64,000 nt of DNA, from positions 17,638,778 through 17,702,777 of the forward strand of contig NC_037590.1 of NCBI RefSeq assembly GCF_003073045.1. Direction: 5' to 3'. Positions 12,481 to 23,916 of this stretch are shown here, in pieces. Made by a program: the position numbers and the translations under genes. Below the pieces are notes generated by a model. That model did not search any database and had not been told where the DNA came from. It was given only the letters and a program-made list of their open reading frames with translations. This DNA is from Pomacea canaliculata. Taxonomy: Eukaryota; Mollusca; Gastropoda; Architaenioglossa; Ampullariidae. The first letter of the stretch is position 1, and each line of letters opens with the position of its first letter.

Positions 12481-13343
12481 AGCAACATGAAATCTTAAGC
12501 TGAAGAATTTTCCTGCCTAATTAATTTATCCAGTAGTGTATTGGTAAAAATAGGGCTCTTGTCAAAAATTGCAAGGTCTTAGCTTCAATTTTGCTGAAAA
12601 GCACACCCTATGATGCACCACTTTCATTATCTTGTAACTAGCACATGTTTACTTTAGCAGACCACCTAAAGGAGACAGCTTAGAGACACTAAGCTTTAAT
12701 AACATTTGAAGACAGTACACACCTTAAACACCACTACCATGTTAAAAATGACATCTTACACAAAGCTGGCAAATGCAACATGAGGTGATGACCACATACT
12801 TGTATGATCTCTGTTCCTTCTCTATCATCCTTCATCCCTTCTCTGCTTATGTATAAAAGTCTAGAAAATAATTACCATTCATACCTGCACTATCTTGCAC
12901 TGAACATTTTAGTTAACTGCACATTTTAGTTAACTGCACATGCATAAGAACTCATGGAATTGGAACTAGACCAAAGCAGCACAGCAGCTGCCCAGATAAA
13001 TATGGCATTACCAGCCAGAAACAACTTAATTTGCAACATTAATTTCTCTTTCTACCCTATCATTGCTACAGGACTGCATTATTAGGGGAAATAAAATCAA
13101 CGTCTAGTTTTCTGAGCAGATCATTTCAAAACCACCCTCAAGTTTTAAGCTGCATTTTGCGTTCATGCCAAAGCCAATAATTCTGATGCCAAGTGGCAGT
13201 AAGTTTAGGAAAATGTATAATCTTATAATCATTATTACTTCTTGTAGAAAACCGAGCAAATTTTATACACCTGTAGTTTGATTTTCTAATTATCACACAG
13301 ACATGGAAAATGTAAACAGAACTCGCAGAGTTTTTTTGGTCAC

Positions 13344-13349
13344 TTTATT
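13344..13349 (-). terminator. REXO5 poly(A) signal candidate
   Basis: AATAAA on the minus strand (TTTATT on the plus strand), about 100 nt past the REXO5 stop codon. It is the nearest canonical hexamer downstream. Confidence 0.5.
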
Positions 13350-13448
13350 GTTTGTGCATCCATCACCATGCATTCACGCATACAAACACAGACTACACCT
13401 TGTCATTACACAGTCATTTCAAATTGTCAGCAGTAATAATTGAAGCAC

Positions 13449-16400
13449 TCAGGTGACTTTGACAAAAGTGGCACCATTCTTGTGCTCGCCTCTTTCGGTA
13501 CGTCCAGTCAAGACTACTAGGGTCAGCACTTTCTCAGGTTGACAACAAACGAGCTTCATCACATGCTTATCCATCTTTCTGAACAATTTCTGCAAGCAAA
13601 CAGTTACAGAGTTAAAGCAAAAATAGTCTTTTTTCCCAAGTTATGCAGGGCTTTTAACCCATTTATGCTGAAGGTTGACATTTTTTTTATATTGTGTTCA
13701 TGAAATTCATTTATGTGACCTACACACAGGAACAAGAATTGGAACAGGAAAAAAATTATTTTGCTCCAATAATAAAACGTGAGGCATAAATTGGTTAAAT
13801 AGAACTTTGTGTAAATTTTCAAATACTTGTTTAATCATAGGAACAAAAAAACAGCTGAAGTAGTCCTCGTGTTGCATAAAAAATAGAGATAACGTGATAG
13901 AAAACAAGTAGGTTTTACAAATATAGGCCCCTTTATCAAAAGTCATTGCAAACAACATTCTGCCTGCAAATATCATAGTCTGGACTTCAGCTAAGCAAAC
14001 AGATGACTTCAATACCTTCTTTGCTTCCTCCATAGTTTCCTGACTTTCTTCTTCGTCTGCTGATTCTGCAAATAACATGTCTGCAAAGCCATAAAGATTG
14101 ATCCAGGTAAAGTTCTTATCCAGACTCTGAGTCACCCCTTCCATTCTTGTATCTTTGTCTCGTTTAGTTTCAACACAAATCAAATTCTTCTCCGAAGTAT
14201 ACTTTGACACCAGTTCTTTTTTGCCTATGATGCATGCTGAAACATTTTAAAAAGTTTAAACATCATAGGTAAGACTTTATATCAATCTTACAATGATTAT
14301 CTGCTTATGCTCACAACTATCACTGATGTTTAAAGTATTCCTGACGATGAAGTAATAACAGAAAGTCAAAATTTTAGTCGTTAATTCTGAAATCTAAGTT
14401 AAAGACCAATCTGAATGGTTTGTGTTTCTTTCACTTATTGGTAGATATTAGCGCTATAAAACTAACCTGTAAATTTCACTCTCCCAAACCCATCCATTAA
14501 TTAATTATCCGCTAGAAAAGTATGTGACTCAAGCTGCTAAGAGTGTGCTACTGTATTTATATATAGTAGCAGTATTTCAGAACCAACAGAAACTGTACAA
14601 ATAAAACTGTACATGTTCGAGTCTGAGAGTTCCCTAGTCTCTAGTCTCAAACACATTTGAGGCACATGGTGGCAGTGATGGCAACCACAAATGACTTCAT
14701 ATTAATATTTTCAATACTTGAGTCTGTTTTCACAGCATATGACTTTTGTAAATTTTGTTTAAAAAGTAGTATATCAACCTTTATAAATCTCTACAAAGAT
14801 ATTAAGCATATGCACACAAGATCTGATAAAACTTGATAAGAGGAAATGTTATTTTAACCGATTAACAAAGGCTATACCCATTCCTCTAACAAGTCAAAAC
14901 AAAACACTTGGGAGAAAAGAGTTTCAATCGCCTTTCTTCGTACAAATTGCTAGTTTACATTTTTAAATTCCACTGAAGTTTCAGCTTTGTGAATTGACAG
15001 CACTCATCTACATGCAGTTATAGATTCAGAAATCCAACTTTAAAATTGGTAACTTTAAATGATTCCTTAAACTTTAGGAAAGTCATTCTCACCAGACTTT
15101 AAATGATTCCTTCAACTTTAGGAAAGTCATTCTCACCAGACTTTAAATGATTCCTTCAACTTTAGGAAAGTCATTCTCACCAGGCCAGACAGATCTCAAC
15201 AAATAAGTCTGTGACATCTTCGATATCTTAGACATCGAATAGATAATCAGTAGCTATAGCGAACATTCAGTCTTGGTGTTAGTCTTTTTTAACACTTGGA
15301 GGCAATTCAACATCTATCATACCTACAATGTGATCTTGTGAAGTCTTTCTTAATCTCCATGTGCCTTCGATGTGTTTGAGACTATGGAACCCTTGGGTTC
15401 AAACAAGTACAGTTTTATTTGTACAGTTTCTTCCAGTTCTGAAAAGCTGCTACAATAGCACAATAAACCTAACCCCAACCCTGCAGATTTTCAGTATCTG
15501 AATAATCTGAATGGATGAGTTTAGGAAGATGAAATTTACAGGTTAGTTTTATATCACCTACTTCTACCAATATGTGAAAAAAATGCAAACCATTCAAGTT
15601 GGTCTTTAAGCTACTAATTTTCCTTAGTCTGTTAAATGAAATATATTTTATAGTTACACTAATCAAATGTCATATGCACCATAGCATGTAAATTTAGTCC
15701 CCATAAAACTAGAGCTGACAGCCATAAAAAAATACAAAACTCACTTAAAACCTTTAAATATATATAACAAAAACTGAAAAACAATGGAAACTCACTTGAA
15801 ACCTTGTTCTCAGCCAGTAGTTCGAAAAAGCTGTGAATCAAAGTGTTGCCTCGCTGCTGGAAAAAGACTGTTCGTTTGTCTACCTCCAACTTCGTGAGTT
15901 TCTTCAGGGTCTCAGTGCATACCTTCTTCACATGTTTCTGGTCGACATGACAACCTTTCATTCCTGGACCTAGGTCAAAATCTGTCGTTGAAAAATATTT
16001 TAACAGTTATTTTTTTGTCTGTTCTTGCTTGTTTGTCGGACACAATGTGTAAATAATGTGTTTAAATGAAAGTTAAAACAACACAGAAATCTGGGCTTTG
16101 TTTCTTTTTTCAAAAACTTCATTTAGCAGGGTCAAGTTTAATGTCACTCAAATCTTTACAAAATGCACAGATACACAAACCCTACAAGACCCAAAAAACA
16201 GTATCCATGATATACTGTAGCATCTAGTATACAGAAAAACATGAAGCATCCCTACCTACTCTATGCCTTTTACTGCATGTTCATTAGTTCATGGTTAATT
16301 TTACCTGGTGTTGGAGAAGAACTTTGTCTTTTTTGGATAGGCTGCATAGGTTCTGAACCCATGAAAAAAGTTTTCATATCTGGAAAGAATGCTCCACCCA

Positions 16401-19400
16401 GTACTGCATCACCAAACTCAAGACCTGTTTTTAAAAAAAAGTCCACCAAAGCACTGTCAATCTACTAAAGATCTGCAGAAAAATCTAAAAACAAAACAAA
16501 AGAAAAAAAAAATACTAGCAATCAATAATCATTGCAAGCAGTGTCTGGTAATCATGTCAGCAAAAGTTATACCTATAATGAGGCTTTTGCCTATTTCTGC
16601 AAGCTCTTGTTCTAAATTTTCATTCACCAAGTAAAACTTGCCCATGTTCTTTCATAATTTACCATAATAAAGCTGCCTGTTCCGTCATAAGAATTTTTTC
16701 AGTCAACAGCAATCAGCCATTCACACACATTATTAAAAGATCTGAAGCCAGGTTTAAGATAACGGATAAGATTTACCTTTGCTCAACTTCAGATTCACAA
16801 GGTCCATAGTTGCAATAGCATCTTCTGTGGAGCAGTGACCCCCCTTGGAGTCCTGGATCTGTCGCCTAGAGTTCAAAATGACTCATGATTTCACAACACT
16901 TGCAACGATTTTCAGCATTACTAAAAATAACTGCAATGAGTAAAATACCTCTGAATGATGTAGGCAAAAGGAGTGTTAAAAATGTGAACACCTGTGTGAT
17001 TACAGTCCTAAAATAATTTTCTTCTAGCTGGAAATTTTAATCATCTCCCAGTTATAGACAGATCACTGGATTTGAAGTCACAAAGAGCAATTACACATGG
17101 CAAAAACAGCACTGTATTATAAAAGTACAAGCAGCTGTAAACAAGTTCATGACCAGGCCACAGGGATGCTGCGTAAACCTGGAAAGAATGGTGCTAAAAT
17201 AAGCCAACCCTTCTTAGCATCAAATTATATATATAAAAAAAAAAATCTGCAGAATTATTACTCATATTATGGCATCAGCAGACTAATGCATAAAAAGGTA
17301 ATATATGACAAGAAATGTAATGATGCTCAGAGACATACAAGTAAGGTTTTAAACTGAAATGTCACAATTCTAGTGCAACAAATGGGTTCAACCACAACCA
17401 TGGGAGGGGGGGTGGTGTAGAAAACTGACTACAGCACTGCTCTACATAATACATACCCAAGAAAATAAGTTGATAGCCTTTTCAAGCCACATTTGATTCC
17501 CCGGTTTCCTGAGGTGTTATAGATAACACTAGTGTCAATCACATAAGGGTGGAACATCTGCAAGAAACAATCTAGCTAGGCTACATTTTCATGCATTCAT
17601 CTGTTACTTGTGCATCGCTCAAGGCTAAGAATAATTTTCACCAAAACGTGACAAAATCCTCCTTTATACTGTCAATGGTATGCACATAAACATTACACTT
17701 CTTGAAGGCAGTTTACTGATATACCGTGGCTGCTTTGAATATGTAGTTTTACCCATTACTAAGATCCTGAAGTAATAAAGAATTTACAATACTTTGTTTA
17801 GGATGAGAGAAGAGGTAAAATTCACTAATAAGTGAAAAAAGGAATCTCGAGCATCAACCAAATGTCAACCTTACATGAAACAGAAAACATGAATGTTCAC
17901 AGAACTAAAATAAACCAGTGGATCTTCAGCTTTACAACATTTAATCCTTTCTGCATGCCAGATTTTAAGTAACCATTGCTAATACAAAAAAGTATTTGCC
18001 AACCATAAAGAATCTTCTTGGAAAGGTTAAAATCTAGCTTTTGAACGCAATATATCACTTACTTTCAAAGCACAAAGATCATTGCAAAGAGACTGCCCAC
18101 ACAAAATGGCATCAGAAGGCAGAAGGGAACGGAGGGTTTTCTGTGCATCTTCAAGGCGTGTGGTAACTTGATCTAGCATTTCCTCAGTGATGCCACTCCA
18201 CCTGGAATTAAAAAGAATAAGCTCAGGGGAATAATTGGAAGGACTGCTTTGATATGTGCCTAGGAGTACATGTAAGCATGCACAAACAGGTCAAATAATA
18301 CAACCACTCATATATTAACTTTATCAAGTCTAGATTCCATTAATTACACACACTTATGTTTTACATATAATTTACACTAAAAATGTAATGTTCACACTAA
18401 AATTTCATTAAGTTTAATACATTTATCCATTCCGGGCTAATTACTGTTGCAGACACAAACACGCAGCAAATAACTTACCTTGTGAGGTAGTTGACTATGG
18501 GATTGTATGGCTTTAATGAGCGAGTCATAAAGTACTTCATTATGCTCGTTAACTAAAGAAACTCTGGTCACCTCATTTGATCCAATGCTTGTAAGGCACT
18601 GTGAAAAATTATAAATTGTTGACAATAAGCATTTTAAGCCAATACCAGTGAAAATGATTTCTCACAATAAAATTATCCCTCATCATAAAATTATTAATTT
18701 TATCGGAGAATAACTTGACAGGAAACTATCTTAGGGTAAAGTTCTAAAGAACTAAGACATTTATTTTTACTGATGCTGTGTATCTCATTACAACATGCAG
18801 TTGTGAGTTGAAACCATTTTTATGGATACTACCAAAAACAAAATGTGCATGTGATGTCTTGTAATATCTGATGTTTGTTACAATTATTTACCATTTCACA
18901 ATCCAAAGCAAACAGTGGGCTGTTGTCTGTTACACATGAATACTGGTCTTTGCTGTAGACAAAATCCTCGTATGTTTCTGAAACAGCCACTTACTATAGT
19001 CAGAACAACAGTTTATTTTTTGTCAGTAACATTCATTAAACAAGCATTTACATATGTGCTCGCAAACACACACACACACAACAATAAATATATCTATACA
19101 CACACGTATACAACCTGCTAGTTGCTCTATTAGTAATGTCTTTGTTCATAGGTCAGCACCAGTACCTGGGAACTTAGGACTAGCTTACCTAAAATTCAAT
19201 ACCGAAAGCAGCTACCTGCAACCTACCAGGTGGCAGGTGGTAACATGAGCATCAGTTTAAGGGGTTAGATGCAACCAAACCTAGCTCACCTAAATGAATA
19301 AGCAGCCACAAACTGGAGATGTTCCTAACAAGATGGATCAGAATAACAAGTGGTGTTGTTAGACTCATTGCAATACTGGATACTAATAAACTATGGAGCT

Positions 19401-22400
19401 AGAGGTGATGCAGCCTCTACAAAGTATTTTGAGGGCTGAAAACAGCAGCACCAGGCCAGCAAGTGCCCGTTAAAGGGCCACATATTTATAGGTCAGCACA
19501 TTTGACACAAAGGCATGACAGAGCTCAGTGTATATGGATATTATTTTACATACAACCTAGTGCATTATTATTATTATATCAGTAACAAAAATAATTTTAA
19601 TAAATGCAGGACGAACTTGTACTGGTTGCAACAGGCATGGGATAACCCTCCATCATCATCTGAGCTCCCGTTAACAGAAGGCTTGTCCTAGGTACTACAT
19701 CTCTTTTCATCTTATCTTTCTCTCCAATGGATCTGTTTTTCTCCGTGTCCTTTACAGCATGTCGATTAGGCTCATCTTCCTCACCCCTTGATATCAGCTT
19801 TACAACCTTCCTCTCAACCTCAGGATTGTCTGCAGTGAAAAATATTGTTTCAATGGTTGTGCATTACTCTGGTACCAAAAATACATCCAACATAAAGCCA
19901 TTTAAAAACTATCAATAACCCTGAGTTTTTCCAAAGAGGGTTAGTCTAGAGCAGGGGTGGGCAATTAATTTTCCCAAGGGGCCGCATGAGAAACTGGGAT
20001 GGTTCTAGAGGGCCGGACTAATATAGTTAACTCAGTTTTACCCAATACTGTATACATAGTATATACACTGGCGGGCAGGCCAGCGGGCGGGCCGGTCAGA
20101 GACAGAAGGCGGGCCGGCGTTTGCCCAGGTCTGGTCTAGAGGTTAGAGAAATGGCATCTAAACCTGAAGGTGGGCACACAGTTGACCCAGCTGTGGTGGG
20201 TACCTGGTTAAGGAAACTAACATAATGAGGGAGACAATGAACACTGCCCCTCAAAAGCAGGATTGGAGATAGGGGAGAGCCTAAAACCTCATTTTCCTAC
20301 AGGTCACAAAACTAATCATTACCTTACCCCTCACCCCCATGTCATGAAGAAAATGTATACTGATGAACTTATGTGTATAAATAAGGTGAAAGTATGCGTT
20401 TTTATATTAAAAAGGATAAATTCAAATAAAACAAAACAAATATGAGTTCATGCTAAAATAAAATAATTATAAAAGATCCTGATATTTATGAATGACTACA
20501 GATCTCAGATCTACATATAAGTTGTTTATTTTTCTAATCTATTTAAGTATGACACTTAAACTTTAGTTTACCCAAACCCTGCAAAACTGCAAGCAATGAA
20601 ACATAGCTAATTAACATAACAGACAGACAAAAGCATGATACTATAATGATTACATGTTCACTTAATATACATCTGAAAGGAATCTACATATCAACAAAAA
20701 AAGGGGGCAAGCAAAATAGTGAACTTACTCATGTAATGCTTCAACTGTGAGGTGGTCAGAGGTACTGCATATACATCATGGTCCAGTGTACTACCGTACT
20801 GACTTGGTGTGATCATCTCTACATTCTATCGGTAAAAAACAGAAAACATGAAATTGGATTTTTTTTAATGTGAAAATCTTACCCAGAAAGGAATCAGTTT
20901 CTCTGCTTTTAAATAGTAGCAAAACCTGAATCCCCAAACATGTCTTTATCTATATGAAACTTTTTTCATTGTATGCAGAAATCATATGGCATCACATGAA
21001 CCTCCAAGGTTTATATATGCCCAAGTCTCTTTGGGATTAGCCTTTATGTTTATTTAAAAGACTTTGTAATGTGAGTGTTTTTGAACCACAAGGTCCATGT
21101 TTGGGGTCCACAACACTAGGTCTGAGCTTTATAAACCATTCGTGCCCGATTCCTTCTCATGGTGCATCATCATCAAGCATTTTGTAAAAATTGTTTCCTC
21201 TGCTGCTGTATACTCTAATTTAAGCCCACAGAGGCTCAGAAGTTAAAAAATCACATTTCCTTTGTTCACTTACAGTCACATGCCTCAACTTCTGCAATAA
21301 TAGAGCTAGCTAATGGTTGTTCAAGCAATAAGAAAATACAAATGGTCACTAAAGATAAAGATGATTATGAAGCATAACTTACGATAGGAAAGTTTTCTTT
21401 AAGATAAGGAAAACAATCAAGATGATCTTTAAAGTCCTTGATGCTAACATCATGAAGGACTATGAGGACAGTTGAAGCCAGTTTACATGGTCTAAGCAGA
21501 CGACACCATCTGCTCAAAAGAAACCAACAAAATAATCAAGCATGAGTCACACAGTCAGACATGATGCTATATTAGATCCCTTTTCATCAGAAAATCCATA
21601 CAGGTAGTCTTCGGGTTACGACGGTCTCGAGTTACATCATTTCGTGTAAATGACGCTCATTCCGACTTATGAGGTTTAGCATCATACACTGTTTATTACT
21701 GTTACAGCACTTACAGTACAGTATTTCATTATTAAACGTACTGTACTGCACAATATTTTACTGTACTTATGTTTATTGATAATTATGTAGGGTACTGTGT
21801 TAGGATAGGTGTTTGGATAGGCTAAGTGTTTGCAGTACTGTACTGTTATTATGGTACAGTACTGTATGATCCGACTTACGTCGAAATTCGGTTCACGACA
21901 CCGTGTAAGAACGGATCAACATTGTAAGTCGAGGACTACCTGTATTTACTAATAAACATGTACCAATATTCAACAATACTTGCAGAGAAAGTTACTAAAA
22001 CACTGAAAATATTGATATATATTAAGTAAAATTGATCAGAAATAGAAATGCTTATAAGCAAGGAACAACATCTAAGCTCTAGCGCAAATCCAATAAAGAA
22101 TTACACAGACCTTGGTTTGTAACTGGTCAAATTTTTCAGCAGTGCATATAAAAGGAGGTGCTGCAAATCTGTCATATAAAGTGGCAAAACATTCTTTGAA
22201 TCTTGCAATATGCTGCTGGTTGTGTCGCTGCTTTTGAAAGGCAAGAGGTTTTCAAGTGTCAAAAATATCTTCGGTCTCTCCTGTTCAAAAAGACATTGAG
22301 CAGTGATGATGAAAATAATAAATAAGTAATCTACTTTAGAACAAGATGTTTACATGGATTGTTTTTCGCTAAATGAAATACAACAAACCCTTTTTTCAAC

Positions 22401-23806
22401 AGTATGCAAAAGATTCAAAATGAAATAAGCATATTCATCATCTAGCACAGATCTTACCTTGTATACACAGGAGAATGCTGAAACATGCACCTTGTGAATC
22501 ATTATAACTCTTTTCTGACCCCGTTAGAAAATGTCAAAGGTCCAATAATTGTATGATTTTGAACGTTTGTGTTGTTTAATAAAAGAATCAGGTTGGTGCT
22601 CATATTAATAATATGCACAATTTTAAAAATTACCATTGCTGCTTTCGTTCGTTCTTTGTTGATTGCAAGTGCTTTAGCATAGTGTTCATCTGCCAGCATA
22701 CTCTTCTGTCGACTGGGTGCTTCATTATCCTCAGTTGATATAACTACAGCATTATCTTTCTTTGAAGTATCAATATCTGACAGACGAAGCCTGGGTCTTT
22801 TAGCTAAGTGTGCATCACTATCCTGGCAAAAATCAAATGAACTGGATTAACATCAGTGTTAAACATTAATGCACAAATAACAAGTCTTTAACACAGTCAA
22901 ATGCCAAGATATTAAATGATAACAACTTTTGTTAGAATGAACAGATACTTGGACATTCATTTCCATGATTACCGATGACAATATGCCATGGAAGTTATTT
23001 GCATTAATACCATTACATTGATCCAGGTTTAAAAAGCCCTGTAAACCTAGCATATTATCCCTTGTCTCAATATTCGTCAATCATGTACTTACCTTCTCTT
23101 ATTCAGTGTCTACAGGCTGGGCTCTCCTTCAAACTAGCCTACATTTCTTCAGAATTACTGAAATATTTATATAAGAAATGTATCCAACTATTTATATAAA
23201 TAAAATTACTATCTATGGTTTGTACAGTTCCATCTTCTTGGTTTTCGTTGATATTTCTACTGTACGCTTTAGTGGGAGGCGGTGGGTTCCATGTCCAAAA
23301 AGCAGTGTTTGCTCATGTTATCAGTCTCGTTAATAAAGAATTGTCATTTTCACTGGTTCATAGTTAACAAGTTAGGATCTTTTTCGCCAGTTTGCTCCCT
23401 TCTCAGCCCTTCGTTTAAAGTCAAAGTGTAGTTCTCCTTTTTGTTTGATTTCTTCTTTCCAATCTCACCTCATATAGGCGATGGTGATACTGATCCTTTT
23501 AATGCTACCACTAAGTAAAGCGATAGCTATACTACAAAATAAATATCAAGAGCATCAACTAATACGTACATTCAGTTCAATCAAATTCAGTAAAGCTATA
23601 GCCTTTTTCTTTTTTGACTTAAGTCGTTTGTCCTTCTTGCATTTTTCAACTTCTTCAGCCAAGGAAACGCTCAACGAGGACATTGTTATCGTCCCTAGTG
23701 AAGCCACGTTTTCATACCGCAGATCTCGTTTGCTGCGAGACTTTCGTCGGGCGGTACTTTTGAAGGTCCGGGACAACCAAGACGACATAAAAGCAATGAA
23801 AAGCAC
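13449..23806 (-). CDS. REXO5: REXO5-like RNA exonuclease (DEDDh), 15 exons, one apparent frameshift
   Basis: A 3'-5' RNA exonuclease; relatives trim rRNA and snoRNA 3' ends. Exons in order: 23570-23806, 22634-22822, 22111-22280, 21383-21509, 20729-20825, 19623-19829, 18892-18977, 18479-18598, 18063-18201, 17457-17557, 16777-16865, 16305-16424, 15796-15981, 14016-14236, 13449-13589. All junctions are GT-AG in matching phase except that exon 8 carries one extra base. About 742 aa (human 774). DEDDh motifs: LDCEM (D368, E370), SLCNDL (D452), GHCSTED (H501, D506), with HPYVIDTS between. Exon 8 reads CLTSIGS to DSLI, then must shift by one base near 18511-18516 to give KPYNPIVNYLTR and join WSGITEEML. 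The C-terminal 220 aa show no clear RRM, unlike the vertebrate protein. Start uncertain: ATGs at 23806, 23788 and 23683 are in frame. Divergent to ERI2. Confidence 0.9.
15052..15183. repeat. 44-bp tandem repeat, three copies, in REXO5 intron
   Basis: Units start at 15052, 15096 and 15140 and are nearly identical (actttaaatgattcctt...ctcaccag). Copies 2 and 3 agree with each other better than with copy 1. The array lies between exons 13 and 14. Confidence 0.9.
19952..20133. mobile_element. 182-bp hAT-type MITE with 8-bp target duplication
   Basis: Starts CAGGGGTGGGCAA and ends TTGCCCAGGTCTG, an imperfect terminal inverted repeat. It is flanked on both sides by gtctagag (19944-19951 and 20134-20141), the 8-bp duplication typical of hAT elements. 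Its G+C-rich interior has ggccgg-type repeats, with no coding capacity. It sits in the REXO5 intron between exons 5 and 6 and shares its end sequence with the larger hAT element at 35.9 kb. Confidence 0.88.
21601..21942. mobile_element. 342-bp MITE with TA duplication (Tc1/mariner-pogo type)
   Basis: Begins caggtagtcttcgggttacg and ends with its inverted counterpart cgaggactacctg. It is flanked by TA on both sides. The interior is A+T-rich, with several tactgta motifs and no ORF. The ends resemble those of widespread TA-inserting non-autonomous elements. It lies in the REXO5 intron between exons 3 and 4. Confidence 0.85.
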
Positions 23807-23916
23807 GAAAAATCTAGCAAGGTTATAAATTAAATTAGTAAATCTGCAAAACAGTTTTTTATTTTCCTCCTGCCATTCGAATATTTTTTAAATCTGTCGC
23901 TTTTTCACGTTAGCAC
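23807..23916. promoter_or_regulatory. Bidirectional promoter region of ERI2 and REXO5
   Basis: Only 110 bp separate the outermost REXO5 ATG (23806) from the ERI2 ATG (23917), or 233 bp if REXO5 starts at 23683. Both transcripts must therefore start within or just beside this stretch and carry short 5' UTRs. No TATA box is placed sensibly for either gene. The sequence is A+T-rich with T runs. Confidence 0.7.

Larger units (their letters stand above)
5633..13343. other. Long A+T-rich gene-free stretch between convergent genes
   Basis: About 7.7 kb with no ORF I can support: the longest ones show no family similarity and no splice-compatible partners. NAA60 (+) and REXO5 (-) converge on it, so part is NAA60 3' UTR, with several AATAAA hexamers along the way. 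It also holds SINE-like remnants (near 6430, 10070 and 12370), homopolymer runs (T at 8958, G at 9966, T at 12012), and a direct CA/TG-rich patch near 12175. Confidence 0.5.

Noticed and set aside
15052-15183. Regular repeats resembling a small CRISPR array
   Set aside because: The repeats are contiguous with no spacers, and the context is a eukaryotic intron.
16570-16640. Minus-strand stretch reading KFYLVNENLEQELAEIGKSL, looked like a REXO5 exon
   Set aside because: It has a donor-like end, but no acceptor gives the phase required by exon 11. Exon 16305-16424 fits both neighbours and the family (LEFGDAVLGG).
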